DNA of 64,000 bases from Bolinopsis microptera (GCF_026151205.1 NC_087081.1:13992340-14056339), one strand, 5' to 3'. Positions 21,790 to 34,848 are shown, counted from the stretch's first letter. Numbers and translations: made by a program. The notes: generated from the sequence alone by a model not told the origin.

Positions 21790-21860
21790 CGTGTACCCTA
21801 TGATTTGGTTTTTGGATCGGTCACTCAAAACAACGACAGAGGAGTGGTCTACGGTGACGT

Positions 21861-22436
21861 TACAGGAACATTGCATACTCCTACGAGTTGCATGTAGCAG
21901 GCCATGACCGTCCCTGGAACTTGGAAGTCCCTGTCGATCCTCATCGTTAACCCGTAAGGGGTTGCACCAGGGGCGGTGGTAACAGAACTTAGGACTCTCG
22001 GAGTCTGTTGTCGATATCTATGTATAATATAATCATGGTATATAACTTGGGAGTCTCTCTCTAGCAGCAGGAGTTGGAGAATGGGGAAGCGTTGTGAAAG
22101 CCACCGCTAGGAAGGCTTACAGTCGACGCCGACCAATTAAAAGAAAGAAGGTTCAATAGGTAGGATCATGGTATACGATAACAACTGATCTAACTCCAGC
22201 GAGATTTAAAAATATGATCCGACAAACTAGTAATGCAAATTAATGTTTTTCATTAGCTGATGAAATTTTTAGTTTACCGTTACGGTTACTTGATATTACG
22301 TAATTTGCAGTATTGTAATATCGAGCAGAAATTCAGTGAAATTAACACGACAGTTGCGTGCTCAAGTGATGATTTCAGCTAAGTTCATAAATAATTCCTG
22401 TCTATCTACTTGACAGATGGCGTGACAGATAATTTA
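21861..22436. other. Unassigned GC-richer block then AT-rich DNA
   Basis: 21900-22130 is GC-richer with no frame recognised (CCCGTAAGGGGTTGCACC, GGGGCGGTGGTAACAG). Like 20760-20955 it borders the repeats here and may be part of the same unknown element. Confidence 0.35.
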
Positions 22437-22505
22437 ATTAAAGAATTTAATTAAAGAATTTAATTAAAGAATTTAATTAAAGAATTTTAGTTAAAGAATT
22501 TTATT
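22437..22505 (+). repeat. 14-bp AT-rich tandem repeat
   Basis: TTTAATTAAAGAA-type unit repeated about five times. Confidence 0.85.
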
Positions 22506-22833
22506 AGATATTTCATTATTTATCATAATGTATTATGATATATGGCGAGTCGACAAACCTACATTTTTGACACTAAGTTATTTTAGTTGATCTATGTCAA
22601 AAATAATTGTATCATATAATCAAGTTTCACGGTACGAATTTGTTTTCTTGAATATGAAATTTTGGATATAATTAAAAGTATGATGATAAACTGACACTGT
22701 CATGGAAAATGATTTTCTTCCATGTTTTGGAGGACGACAAAACAAAATATGAGTCATGGTGGTAAAATAAATATGCGTTACGACACTTTTATATTTACTA
22801 ACATGGCTCGGGAGTTACCTCACCTCTCCCCAT

Positions 22834-22977
22834 ACTTAAAAGCTGAACGGTTTTTGACTAGACAGTCCTCTGCAGTGAATTTGACCACATATATTAATAT
22901 ACTATATAATATTTAGGACTGCTCATGCTAATGGCATAGAAGAAAATGTCTAGTCAAAAACTGTTTAACTTTTAAGT
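22834..22977. repeat. MITE-like inverted repeat, about 31-bp arms
   Basis: ACTTAAAAGCTGAACGGTTT then TTGACTAGACA (22834-22864) is inverted with few mismatches at 22947-22977. About 80 bp lies between. No coding sequence. Confidence 0.75.
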
Positions 22978-23019
22978 CAAATTTCTAGTTTGTGATCATA
23001 GACATAACCAAGAATTAAG

Positions 23020-24235
23020 TGGGAACTTGTTGAAGTTTTGATCAATTTTGAAATGTAATGTCTAGACAAAATCGATCAGTTATTAAATATTAGTGACAAA
23101 TTTTGCGAATCATATTCAATATTTGATATCCAATAACTGAGGACTGATCTGTAAAGTTAAAATAAGGACCTCAGGTACTTCCAAAATACTCATGTTGTCA
23201 ATATCATTACGATACATCACCTAGATTAATTATAACTGGCAGAAAGCCCGTCTAGTCCTTCGGTCATAAAGTTATAAATTCCTCATTCTGTAAGATGGTG
23301 CGAGTCAGCCAGTAACAACATATACTGAGTTGAGTTTGAAGTGACCGGTACCTTTATATAACTGGCATTTAACCGGTTATTGCCAGTTATCTAAGAACTT
23401 AAGGAGAGGTAAGTAAACCTGGAGAGGCCCAATAAATATGTCTCAATTTCGAATGAGCTCGGATCATGCACTACGTAATGCACTACTGCAAATTTAAATG
23501 ACAAATCTTGCTTTGCACCACATTGTCATTAGAGCAAAACCATTTATAGTTGATGATGTGATGTCTGATGAGCACCTATGTAACATATTGATTAAATTTG
23601 ACACGTCTGTTTATTACCACGTATATCTAAATTTAGGACCTGGTAATGTCATATATGGGGTTTTTATCAATTTTAAAGCGTCAAATCAAAAACCATTTAG
23701 ATTTTGATAAAATTCCTTGCTCACCATAGCATACTTGGGCAAGTTTCCATAAACGAAAGCGCCCAATAAGCGATTATCAGCGCCGATAATAACATTTCGT
23801 TTATGGAAACTTGCCCATACTTGATAGTTGATAAAGACTTCCTGAATAACTTTTGTAACATCTTGATCAATTTTGAAATGTCTAGACAAAATTAATCTGC
23901 AGTTGCAGTTAGTGAAATATTTTGCGCACAATATTCAATATATTTGATATCCAATAATTGTGGATTGAACTACCTAGAGTCAAAGTAAGAACTTTTGGTA
24001 TTTCTCTGCAATTTACTTATGTTATCAATAACATCATGAATTCATGATGCAGTGCCTATAAGATTAATAATTATAGCTATAAGCAGAAATCTAAAACGAA
24101 TCATAAAGAGTATAAGGACTTCCTAAACAACTTCTGTAACATTTTGATCAAATTTGAATTTTGAAATGCCTAGACAAAATTGATAAGATATTATCATGTC
24201 TGATGAGCGCCTGCAGAAACTTGGAACATCAGAGA
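23020..24235 (+). repeat. Diverged tandem copies of an AT-rich unit
   Basis: Blocks near 23035-23300, 23850-24100 and 24115-24230 share GATCAATTTTGAAATG, TGTCTAGACAAAAT and TTTGATATCCAATAA in order. GTCTGATGAGC recurs at 23566 and 24199. Identity is low, so the duplication is old. Small open frames here are not conserved between copies. Confidence 0.6.
23733..23822. repeat. Hairpin within the diverged repeat
   Basis: ACTTGGGCAAGTTTCCATAA then ACGAAA is inverted around 23796-23822 (TTTCGTTTATGGAAACTTGC). The inner part GCGCCCAATAAGCG can pair loosely with CAGCGC. Confidence 0.75.
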
Positions 24236-27200
24236 TTATGTTATACCGAATATATAAACTAAATAATATAGATTGAAGCATTAATGGTTAAGATCATGAG
24301 AACTATTTCAATTTCATCAGAACTTGAACCATCACAAACTATCACACAAAGGTAATAGCTAGGTAACAATAAAAATATGAGATTGCTAACTGATTATATA
24401 ATGCCTCGATTCATAACAAAAATAAACAATGAGCTAAACTTCAAGAATGTACGAACTCACTGATTGCCTTATACCAAATCACCAGTAAACAAATTGTGGC
24501 TCTTAAACACTTACGAGACATATCATTGTACTATAAACAGAATTGTAGACCATGAATTGTAGACCATAATTCGAAATAGTATAAAAATTGCTGCTATTTA
24601 TCCTTTTGTCGATAATCGTGTCAAACGCTTTAAAGCTTTAAGAGTAAAAAACCAAAGAAATCACCAATTTGGCCCAGGTATCTTTAACAATTTTGTCATC
24701 CGCTTAATTTTACTTAATTTTAAGTAGGCAATGTCAGATTCAATGTAAATACTTAAATAGATGATTGTTATCTAAAAGATAAACACAATTATAGTTATGG
24801 ATCACAACATATTATGATTTGTGCAGTAGTTAACAGCCTATATATAAGGACATGCAGGAATAATTTCAGCTGAATCGTATTGTTGGCATGGTTAAATACC
24901 CACTGTGAGGTGGACCACCAGTGTGAAGTATCATGAAATACAACAAAACGTGACAGAACACGTGACTCCAGGTTACCATGGTTACAGAGTTAAGTAGTTA
25001 TAACTGCTGGTAACATGAGCACGTAATGTTCAAAACATATTGTTTTAGCCAGGCCTGCATGTCAACTAGCCGGGTCGCCATCAGCTAAATTGAATTTCAG
25101 CAGTGTAGGACTGATTATATTCTGGCTGGATTTGTATAATTTCCGGATGTTCATGCCGGATGAACATGCCGGATGCTCATGTTCATACCGGACATGTGCA
25201 TACGTTACGGCTTCAAAAATCGCGTGGATTTCAAAGCAGGATGATTATATCGTTTGCAATTTGGTCGACTAATAAAAATAACAAATTCAAAGAAAAAGAT
25301 TTTAAATTTTAGTAATTGAATTAATTTGAATTTCAAAAAATTCCACAATGATAAAATGAATTTAGTTGTACCTTTTCAAATCTTTACAGACATCAGGGAC
25401 AAAAATGTATGTATCCCGTACAACCAAATATCCACAAAACCGCGGTTAAGACTATTAAATGGCGCGGCGTGCTGTAGCCGTAGGTTTGAATATTTGATTG
25501 CAATATTTGATGGAAATTCTCACGTCCAAGTCAAGTCCGCCAAATAACCCATATTACTTTATCTGTCATTGCTGCAGCTGCCTGATTCATGGTCGCCGAT
25601 CACAGCTTCTCTTATATACCCATTAAACTGTTTAATTAATTAACAAACCAATTAATTTGCATATTGATCCATGCAAAGGGCCAAAGGAATTGAAGCACTG
25701 TGTTTTATTCCCAATGTTTTGAAGCTCGCCTACAACCCGGCCAAAAGAACACGTAAACATGGTCGCAAGCCGGTAGTGAAAGTGCCGACTGGCAAAGGTG
25801 TGTACACCCGCCATGGTCGGTCTATGCAATTAGAATGATTGCGACCTGTGGGCGTTCACAACCAATACCATATACGTACTTCTCACTAAATTCAGTGGAT
25901 TAATTGATAGAAAAAGGACAAGGCCGTTTTGATTATGAGATTGGTTTTTAAAGAGCTCCACCTTCAGGTAGATTTAGATCATGGTATTATGAAATGAAAG
26001 GGAATCTGGTGAATGCGGCTTGAAACCATTATTACTGACTAGTAGATTTCTAAGCGTCAGCTATAAACTTTCTTAATGTTATCATTCGATCGCTTCCTTG
26101 CCAATAAGGTCCACGTGGTTAAATGAGATTGATCTCAGATCTGACAAATGAACAGCAAAGTGCAGGGTTGATTAATATTACATCTGCATACATCACGTCA
26201 CGTTTGTATATTGTGCCAGATTACGTCGTATAAAAGGCAACGAGTCGGAATGGAAATTACAAGAGTGGTATTTTGTCAGAGTTTCATCACCAATATATTT
26301 TATCGGTATTCAATAGGACTAGGAGGCTAGTATTGACGAGAATACGATTACGGATAAACCCGGTACCGAAGCTACCGAGAGCTACCGAGAGTACCGAGAG
26401 TACCTATATAATATATATGAGTATAATATGTGCTACGACGATAATCATGAGAAGTGATGTCATGTTTTACTGTTTTAGTATCAGCTATAGCAAGGTTGAA
26501 ACTATGCACAATTGATAATATGTGTGGGATGTTGAAGAGTGAAAACCAAGAAGCTGAAAATTGAGAAGCCTGTGAGTGAAGGATCGAATAGCTGGGTAAT
26601 GGGAGCCTGGAGAAAGCATAGATAGTTGGTGATAGGTCGGAGAGGCAGTGTGATCATTACAAAGAGTGAGCTGGCAGAGGAGGAAAGGACAAGTAAGGTC
26701 GAGGGAGTATAGGGAGTCCGAGTATAGGGGGATGGAAAGCTATCTGCTAATTTACTGTTGTATGTTCCTGTGACAAACTGACAACTACAGAATACAGATA
26801 TCAGCAATTTTGCAGTAGTTATGAAGCAATTTAATATCCTCGGTGCATGTTTTGATAAATATTCGTCTCGGTTTTAAAGGACATTAACGATACTTGACTA
26901 CTTCCTAATCATCAGACAGTAACATAATTGCACCGCTCCAATTAGTAAAATAGTATCGAAATCAAATCGCACACTTTTTATCTCTAGCAGCATTCTAAAA
27001 TATCCCCTATAAACTTGTCGTGATTTGACAAGGCTGGTTAAGACCCAATTACTTCATATTTGAATTAATGAAAGATGATGCGTCCTCAAACGTTTGAACC
27101 AGACAAATCATTCCATTTTAAAGCGCCTGATCAGTGCCTCAGTGCCTCACGCTGACTATACTGACCTATGATAAATTCGTCTGAATGAATGTTTAATTCA

Positions 27201-27846
27201 GTACTGCAGAACACCAGAAACAGTTCACGAATTAATAACCTTCTGTGGCTTCACTCTGATATTGGAAGTTATCTGGCTGTATTTCTAATCAAATATTTTA
27301 AATCTCCCAGGACTGTGTTATTTGTTCAGAACAAGAACCGACAGCATAACATTGGCACTTCTCCAAGATAAGTGACATCAAGGAGACTGAAACCGTGCAA
27401 AAAGCGTGATTTTCATTATTGGCTTTTCTTCAAAGGTTTATAATAGCCCTGCAATGAATATCATCAGTTCGACCATTCGCATAATATGCACAAAATTGTA
27501 AGCATACTCATCTCTCAGTCTCATTATAGCTTTAGAGCTGCAACTCTCTGCTGTGCTGGAGAAATGATAAAAATATCTCTTCTCTGTGGGTGGTTACACG
27601 ATGTGGTGGCCCTGTTAAATCTTAACAAAAGTCAATTTAGGTTGTTCATATTGATGACATGAATATTGCATACACCCTGTAATGATGCAATCACAGCCAT
27701 ACCTTCTAACATTCACTACAACCACCATGGAATAATATAATACTCACCCGAGCGATGAGTATATGTGCCACTCTAGCGTACACATCATTATCTAATCATA
27801 TTTGCAATTCATCAGCACGTGCAGGGCGTTGACCACTCAAGTGAAA
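24236..27846. other. No supported gene; short motif repeats
   Basis: AT-rich intergenic DNA. CCGGATG-type words repeat at 25140-25195 (CATGCCGGATGAACATGCCG), and CTACCGAGAG repeats at 26370-26400. Several 60-100 codon open frames (for example 26502-26807) have no recognisable similarity. Unseen exons of a spliced gene cannot be excluded. Confidence 0.4.
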
Positions 27847-27853
27847 ATCTATT

Positions 27854-28005
27854 ATTTAAAACCATCAACATTTAAAATGCAACACAATAATATTATACTA
27901 GGATAGTAGTGTTTCGGTAAAACTGTCGATTTAAAACCATCACCATTTAAAATTCAACACAATAATATTATACTACTAATAGGATAGTAGTATTTCGGTA
28001 ACACT
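27854..28005 (+). repeat. Tandem duplication, about 78-bp unit
   Basis: Two copies of TTTAAAACCATCAMCATTTA then AAATKCAACACAATAATATT, each ending GTAGTRTTTCGGTAA. The second copy has a few extra bases (CTACTAATA). Confidence 0.85.
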
Positions 28006-28377
28006 GGCGCATGCATGGCGATGTCAAGGCGTTCAAATATTAAGCGGATGGCTGGCGTGGAATATCAAAATAATGAGCATTGATCTGGATCCACACCCTC
28101 CTATAAATATATAACCATACTATGTATTAGTGTTCTCCTTGGTAATTTTAAAATATACCATTACAACTTTTTTGGTTGGTTCATGAAGAAATTAAAAATT
28201 GACCAGAGGAATAATAAAGGAATAAAAACTTTAGGTCCCGAAATTTGGACCCCCAAACAGCCTAGGTGTCAAAATCGGCTCTTACTAATTCGCTCGCCCA
28301 AAATTATCCCGTGACTTTGGTTTGTATGATTTCGCAGCCGAACAATATACGGTTTTACATAAACCCAAATCCCAATC

Positions 28378-28455
28378 CTTAATCCTAACCCTAACCATAA
28401 CCCCGAAACTATTCATAATCTTAACCACATGACCCTAACCTTAACCCGAGCCCTA
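28378..28455 (+). repeat. Degenerate interstitial telomere-like repeat
   Basis: About 75 bp of imperfect CCTAAC (TTAGGG complement) units, such as CCTAACCCTAACCATAACCC. A similar tract in the opposite orientation lies at 51226-51290. Confidence 0.7.
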
Positions 28456-28789
28456 AACATGAATAATCCAATTCGTGTTTAAGTTTTATCAGCCTGTCCC
28501 GTGACCAAAACAGTTTTTTGCCCATATAACTCTCCAGGGAAGCATTTTTACCCTACGTCATGGGAGGTGACACGGAATCAGTGTCCAAAAATACACTGAA
28601 TCCAGAATCAGATTAGTTTCATACCCTCAGGGCCTTTTCACAAGAATTTAACAAAATTTGGGTGATCGATTTAGTGGGAGCGGTCAAAATCACAAAATGA
28701 ATAAATAATGTTGTCTCTTACCACCACTTTAGGGTTAGACGGGTTCCTGCTTTTATAGTAGTAGTTATATTAATATAGAGGAAAGCTCT

Positions 28790-28852
28790 GGTGTGATAGC
28801 TAGGTCGTGCGTGATGGCCAGGTCGTGCGTGATGGCCAGGTCGTACGCAGCA
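28790..28852 (+). repeat. 18-bp tandem repeat, 3 copies
   Basis: GTGATGGCCAGGTCGTGC-type unit repeated three times with small changes. Confidence 0.8.
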
Positions 28853-29329
28853 TATACTGGATACATAATAGTAATACTGGGTAAAACCCGCGGTGCAAGT
28901 GTGCAACACTGCAGTGCGAAATACGTGATCATACCACGCGGCCGGCTATGTTATTATAAAACTAGTCCTCGCCTAGGGAAATTTTCAGATTGTACAATCG
29001 ATGCTTTCCGTTATGAAGAATCGTTTACTCATTACCTTGCATATACCTTGTAATTTCAGGAAGTACAGGGTTTTTCACGGCCGAACATCAAACATGAAGT
29101 CCACTGCTCTGCACCCCATTTAATGAAAAGAGGGAAAGATAGTTGTTCAATCAGCTTACCTAGCATTTACTGGGCCGCGCTCAGCCTGTCATTCCGCCGA
29201 ATCTCTATATGTTTATGAACATAATAGCCTGAGGTCCCCAGGTAAACAATCAAGCTTACCTAGCATGTATGGTTAATCGGTGAGGTCTCATTTAAAAAAC
29301 TAATAACAGATCAATAATGTCAAAAGGAA

Positions 29330-29896
29330 ATGTAGCTGGACAATGATGAACCTAAGAACTATTGGTCGTAACCTGTATGAAGGCATTAAATTGATGCTGG
29401 TGAAACAACTGGTTATACTTATATCTAAATGTAAGTTCTGTACATGAATCTACCCAAGACCAGACTAAACAAACTTAGATCCACCTTTAATGGGGCAGTT
29501 CGTTTCATCTATAACATAGAAGACAGAACCACGGACTTGGTTCGCCTCTATAAGAAGGCCCACATACTCCCTATATACCAACAAATCTTCTTTAAAGTTT
29601 GTCTATTAACCCACAAATCAGTTCACGGTACTGCACCTGATTACCTCAAAGCACTACTAACTCTGGATGTGGATGTAGCGGATATAGAACTTTCAAAAAC
29701 CATGACCAGGTCGAAGAGACCTGGTGACCATCTCATGCTCAAGGTACCAAAGAATAAAAAGTCCAAAATTGATGACAGACGTTTCTCAAGTGATGCACCG
29801 ATTGCATGGAACTCTCTTCCACTGATGTTGAGATGTATTAGTGATACCAACTGCTTCAAGCGAATGTTAAAGAACCATTTATATAATCAGTTTTGA
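29330..29896 (+). pseudogene. LINE reverse transcriptase C-terminal tail, copy 1
   Basis: An open frame at 29444-29896 (150 aa) encodes the region after the RT core of CR1/L2/Jockey-type LINEs: RFIYNIEDRTTDL, YKKAHILPIYQQIFFKVCLL, HGTAPDYL, IAWNSLPL and FKRMLKNHLYNQF. DNA similarity to copy 2 extends upstream to about 29330 but is broken by a stop. All upstream RT and endonuclease domains are missing, as expected of a 5'-truncated LINE. The 3' UTR continues to about 30100, where copy 2 begins. Confidence 0.85.
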
Positions 29897-30107
29897 TTTT
29901 TTTTCCATCTGTCTTCACTTTGCAAGACACCTTGGCTTTTATTTCTTACCGCACTTCATTTTATGTCTAGATCTTTACCTTTCAAGGATCTGTTTGTCTT
30001 TTTTGGTTGATTATGTCACTGTACTAACCTTTATTTACCTACATGTACTGTATGGTCTCTGCTTCTTTTTAGTTTAGTGTGGTTTATAATAAAAGATGTT
30101 TTAATTT

Positions 30108-31112
30108 TGTCTTGGAGTGTTACTAGATGAATCTCTCAACATGGAAAGGCAGATTAACAACGTTAGGAAGAACTGTTGCTGGACAATGAACAATCTTAGA
30201 ACTATCAGAAAGTATCTAGATGAGAGAGTTAAGTTCATGCTGGTCAAACAACTGATCATATCAAAGCTGGACTATTGTAATGCCCTTTACATGAATCTTT
30301 CAAAGACTAGAGTGAAGAAGCTGCAATCTGTTCTAAATGCAGGGACACGTTTCATTTACAACATCTATGACAGAAATACTGACTTGTCTCCTTTCTACAA
30401 GTACAAGAAAGCTCATATTCTCCCTGTTGAAAAGAGGATATTTTTCAAAGTGTGTCTCATCTGTTTCAAAGTGACCCATGGATTGGCACCAATGTACCTC
30501 CAAGAGTTGGTTCAAATGAACAGAGATGATAAGGCTGTCAAAGAAACCAGAACAAAAACAGCATGCAACCTTCTTATGAAGATACCTAAGTTCTCTAAAC
30601 TGAAGGCAACTAACAGGCGGTTCAGCAACTATGCACCTGAATCATGGAATTCTCTCCCTCTTAATGTCCGTAACATCGACAATATTGTCTCTTTTAAGGG
30701 TAAGTTAAAGAACTATTTGTATGATCAGCTATAGCCTGGTTAAGCTATTTTTTGTGGCTTCTAGTCTTTTTTGTGTTATTTTTTGTTTTCCGAGTATCCA
30801 CTTCTTGTTTTTCTGGTTTTTATCGGTGTGTCAATAAAATCAATTATGTAATATGTATACTTTAACCATTTTTTGCGACAGTTAATCTGATATTTTCTCT
30901 TTAACATTATTTAGTATTTTTTTGATTTATGAGACCCGTGTTTTGTTCTTAACTTTCTGCTCCGAGGAGGAGAGAAAGTTATTTGAGGAGAGCCGCTCAG
31001 GCCTCAGACATGGGCACCGTATTGTGTAAATTATTTAGTTATCTTTATACAATATCTTTGTCGCATAGTAGCGGGGTAGTAAATACAGTGTTTCGTTTCG
31101 TTTCGTTTCGTT
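30108..31112 (+). pseudogene. LINE reverse transcriptase tail, copy 2, with 3' terminus
   Basis: The frame 30117-30734 (205 aa) starts within GVLLDESLNMERQINNVRK and continues LVKQLIISKLDYCNALYMNL, LPVEKRIFFKVCLI and SWNSLPLNVRNI. It is the same family as copy 1 and keeps about 100 more residues of the RT thumb and connection region. After the stop a 3' UTR runs to a TTTCG microsatellite (31090-31112) that probably marks the LINE 3' end. Head-to-tail order with copy 1 suggests two insertions at one target or a tandem array. No catalytic YADD region is present, so neither copy is active. Confidence 0.88.
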
Positions 31113-31453
31113 AGCCTTATACTGAGTTATACTCTTGTTCATTTTTACACATTTGCTCACATCACTCACAGTCAGTCGCTCTGACATGGTTAATCACCTT
31201 CCTTGTGTTGTTGGTTAATCATATGAGCGGGATATAAATACCTCATTTCATTTCATATTTACATAAGACTAAGTACAGGCCATCCTAAATAACCAAACAT
31301 ATAATATCTTGTCAACAATGAGAGATAACACGAGTGTAAAACCAAATCTGCACTATATAATATAATATTAAAAGGTTATAACACGACAAATAACAAACCA
31401 TATTGCACAGCTCAGTGAGCACTGAGATCATATATACGCTGTAAAGCAGTTTC
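31113..31453. other. Intergenic; possible second LINE/SINE terminus
   Basis: ATAAATACCTCATTTCATTT (31231-31250) followed by CAT resembles another retroposon 3' end with a short repeat. No gene seen. Confidence 0.35.
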
Positions 31454-31562
31454 ATCACGTGATGGAGCGCTGGAAGCTAACTCCTAAGCATAGCCCGCAC
31501 GTACTGGTCACGTGCCAGGTTGTGGCAAGTCACGTGAAAGGTTGCTGCTTAAGTCACGTGAC
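31454..31562. promoter_or_regulatory. Cluster of four CACGTG E-boxes
   Basis: CACGTG at 31456, 31509, 31531 and 31555, mostly as TCACGTG. The last three lie in a degenerate repeat of about 23 bp (AAGTCACGTGAAAGGTTGCT). This matches the bHLH-Zip target type (USF, MITF/TFE or MAX families). No promoter or adjacent gene is evident, so it may be only a short tandem repeat. Confidence 0.5.
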
Positions 31563-31880
31563 AATTTGCTGCAAGCTCACCTCCACGCGTTGATCACCCT
31601 ATTGTCGGCACTTTCATTATATCAATGAAGACTGTGCACCAGGGAAAGCTGTTAATACCTACAAACATACAGCACACCAACTCACTACTTGTAACTTATA
31701 ATATTCATATTTGATATTGGCGGTGGTGGCTTGCACGTGTGCCCTATTTTATATGTACCATATCTTGATTGTACACGTTTAATTATAACAAAGTTATGCG
31801 AGTATGACTATGATCAGGTATTATTAATACTCAAAGGTGTCTGCTTGAAATCACGGCAGAAAAAAAAAGAATGTATCATA

Positions 31881-32822
31881 ACGGGTGATGAATAAAAAAT
31901 GGGACTACATGTTTTTTAGCCCTCAGATTCCACCTGAACAAAATTTTGATATTTTACCACAACCACCAGTTACTCTGAACGATACTCGAACAGTTTCCAC
32001 CCCCATTTGATAAAATTGGTTGATCTTTGTCCCCGATAATGGTCTCGAACTAGGGGAGGGGTCCTATAAAAACTTTACAGTAAAGCTCTGTTCACAGAAG
32101 TCGCCTCACAGGTAGTTAAAGCTTCCATACCAAAAAATATTTAGCAGAGAGTATGCCGAATGTTATGCTTAAGACGAGGGTTCAACACCCATCAGCGTAG
32201 CTAAAACCAGTAAGAAGATATTTGAGCTCAAAACCACCTGAGGGGTAAAATTTTACCGTGTGAAAGATCGAGGCTAGGTCAACTATCGGCTTTAGCATGG
32301 TCTATAATGGTACCACGTAAAAATCAAAGTGCTTGAAGCCTTGCCAGGTGTTGTTCCTACAAGAAAATATCCCCAAAGGGTGGAAGGTGGTTCGTTAGGA
32401 TGGGGCTAGATCGTATTTTTCTGGGAAAACCACATCTTTATTTGCCATAAGGGCCAATTTCGTCCCAAAAGTTATCGACCAAAGTAAATTTTGACAATCT
32501 CAACCCATAGAGGACTTCTTTAGAGTCCTGGCAACACATGTACATGCCCGGAATATGGCTTACAAGCATACATGGGCCTTAGGGCACAAAAGAAGAGACT
32601 GCGCCAACACGATTTTAGGCCCAACTGTACAGACGGATTTTTGAGCTTGATGAAAGAAGCCCTCCTGAACCAATCAAAATGGGCTCATGGGCGCTTGTCA
32701 TTGACCATACTCGTTCAAAATTGCCCGTTTTACAACGCTGTTTCATTGGTTTGAACCAAAAATAGTTTTATCGACACTAAAAAGACCCTCGAAAAAAGTC
32801 CCATTTTTTAGTCATCACCCGT
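31881..32822. mobile_element. Non-autonomous DNA transposon, TA-flanked, 942 bp
   Basis: The left end ACGGGTGATGAATAAAAAAT then GGGACT is inverted at the right end (AGTCCCATTTTTTAGTCATC then ACCCGT). TA lies outside both ends (31879-31880 and 32823-32824). No transposase; the longest frame (60 codons near 32572) is unremarkable. The tip ACGGGTGAT resembles that of the tiny elements at 16.8, 19.3 and 21.8 kb, possibly by chance. Confidence 0.85.
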
Positions 32823-32919
32823 TACATACAGTAACATGAATAACGCAGAGCCACGAGACGGCGAAGAGAATGGAGAAATAGAAATGATTGAGGGATCTAG
32901 GGAGAAGTATATAGAGGGA

Positions 32920-32962
32920 TATGGGGAGGGAGGGAGAGAGGGAGAGAGGGGGAGAGGGAAAG
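32920..32962 (+). repeat. GA-rich microsatellite
   Basis: GGGAGGGAGAGAGGGAGAGA-type low-complexity tract. Confidence 0.85.
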
Positions 32963-33146
32963 ATTGCATTGATTAATGATTATGGTTTCCAGCAAAAAAT
33001 TTAAGATCGACCCGGTTACATAATAATAATATGTAGTTTTTATAATTTCAAAGTTGCAAAGTTGCGTTCGTAACTGTTCATCGAGGAAGCAGTTTCGATT
33101 AATACTTTATCATAGTAAACTACAAATTTTGCAGTAATAATTCTGC

Positions 33147-33560
33147 AAAGCATATTACGTAATCAGCCGAGGGGGTGGGGTTTCCCAATTTCTTACGGTT
33201 GATTACGGGGGGGGGGGGGGGGGGGTGGGGGGAGGAATAATAACAATTTGACAATATTTTAATTCAAATTCCACTAAATTTTACTCCGATAGTGATAAAA
33301 TTTAGAAATTGATCGAATATCCGGCTATAAGTATAATAATAATAAGTAGTTTAGAAGGTGCTTGGCCGGATATTATAACAATGATTTCGGCTCATCATGA
33401 TAGCATAATCAGGGTAGCATGAAACGTAGAGAAAAGTGTTTTCTAGGGGTAGGGGGGGGGGGGTCAGGCCATGATTACGTTATATTGCTGTCAGGAGGGG
33501 GGGGGAGGTTGGGTCTGGTTAAGTTAGTCTTGATTACGGTTGATTACGGAGTATTTGGTA
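33147..33560. mobile_element. Relic of the Harbinger-type G-run MITE family
   Basis: CATATTACGTAATCAGCCGA (33150) followed by G runs matches the inside of the left end at 564. GATTACGGTTGATTACGGA (33531-33549) matches the right side near 4660. The outermost TIR bases are missing. Confidence 0.65.
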
Positions 33561-33894
33561 TTACTAGAATGCCTAAACTGAAGGACAACTATATAATTCC
33601 ACTACCATATTTAATTCGTATTTTAGAGCATAAAAACCAAAAATGCATATCCCTGGTTAGGCGTCCTGATCACTCGTGACTCTCCCCGGCTTGTCGCCGT
33701 ATATAGCACTCTCCTGAACTAAAACATCAAACATATTATATTCCAGACAGATGAACTGGAGTCTCCAGTGGACAGTTGTCTGGTTAAGTTAGTTTACAGC
33801 AGAGAAAGCCTGGGGATGAAGGGGAAGCTGGCGGGTAGTCATGGGAGATATGCGTCGCTCAATAACCATTTATTTGGAAGGATCTATATAATCA

Positions 33895-34660
33895 TGACAT
33901 GTTTAATTCCAATATGATCCCAGTTAAATTCAACTTGAGAGTAAGTGACATACAGCCGCCACTCGCCAGACGGTCAATGGCAGCTGGAGAATGTGTATGG
34001 TTTATTTCTCTCAGCTTTCTACTCGACCTAAATACGGACTATATATGGCAGCGGCGTAAAACAAACGCATGTCTGAACCTCTGCTGAGATTGGTAAAGTA
34101 AGATAAGCACTAGTTCTCTTGATATTTTTGATAGTCTATAATATTAATTAATACGCATATAGAGTTAGACGCATATGTTGCCTCGTGGACGGCCTAATTT
34201 GCTATTTGATTGCCTAATTTGATCTATAGCCTATAGGACAGTTTCAGGTCAAACTTCATGTTTAATTCCAACTTGATCCCAGTTTGATATAACTTGAGAG
34301 TTATTTTTAAGTGACACGTAGACGGTCATTGGCAGCTGGAAAGAGTCGAGGCTAGGATTTGGTAACTGAGAAATGGGTTAACGTTTCCCTGGCACGCCAG
34401 CGAGCAATAGACTAGCAAGCTAGGAATTAGGATGGGTTGACGTGACACGTTGTTTATCGTGTGTTAGAACCTACAGACTGTGGTGTAAAAAAACACATCT
34501 GAAACTACTGAGATTGGTAAAGTAAGAAGTTAAAGTTATTCAAAAGTAAGTAGATTTGATTTAAAATGTCACCACAGCATTTTCTGTAGATGAACGCATT
34601 GCGCTGGAACTTTTTGACTAGTTCTTTTGATATTTTGATAGTCTATAATACGAGAGGATG
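33895..34660 (+). repeat. Diverged tandem duplication, about 0.36 kb offset
   Basis: ATGTTTAATTCCAA, GATCCCAGTT, GACGGTCA, TGGCAGCTGGA, GAGATTGGTAAAGTAAGA and GATAGTCTATAATA occur in the same order in 33895-34145 and 34258-34655. It is non-coding and old. Confidence 0.7.
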
Positions 34661-34848
34661 GCATATCGTGGACACGGACAGCCTAATTTGCATTTGGACT
34701 ATTGTACTATTGTATTACTAAAAGTATGTTTTAAATTCTTCAGATAACACAATTTCAAATCAAATAAGTACATTAACTTTAAGATCATTCTGATAAATAA
34801 TAACAAATTCATCTTTCAAGCATGCCCAAAGAAATTATTCTAAAGCTC

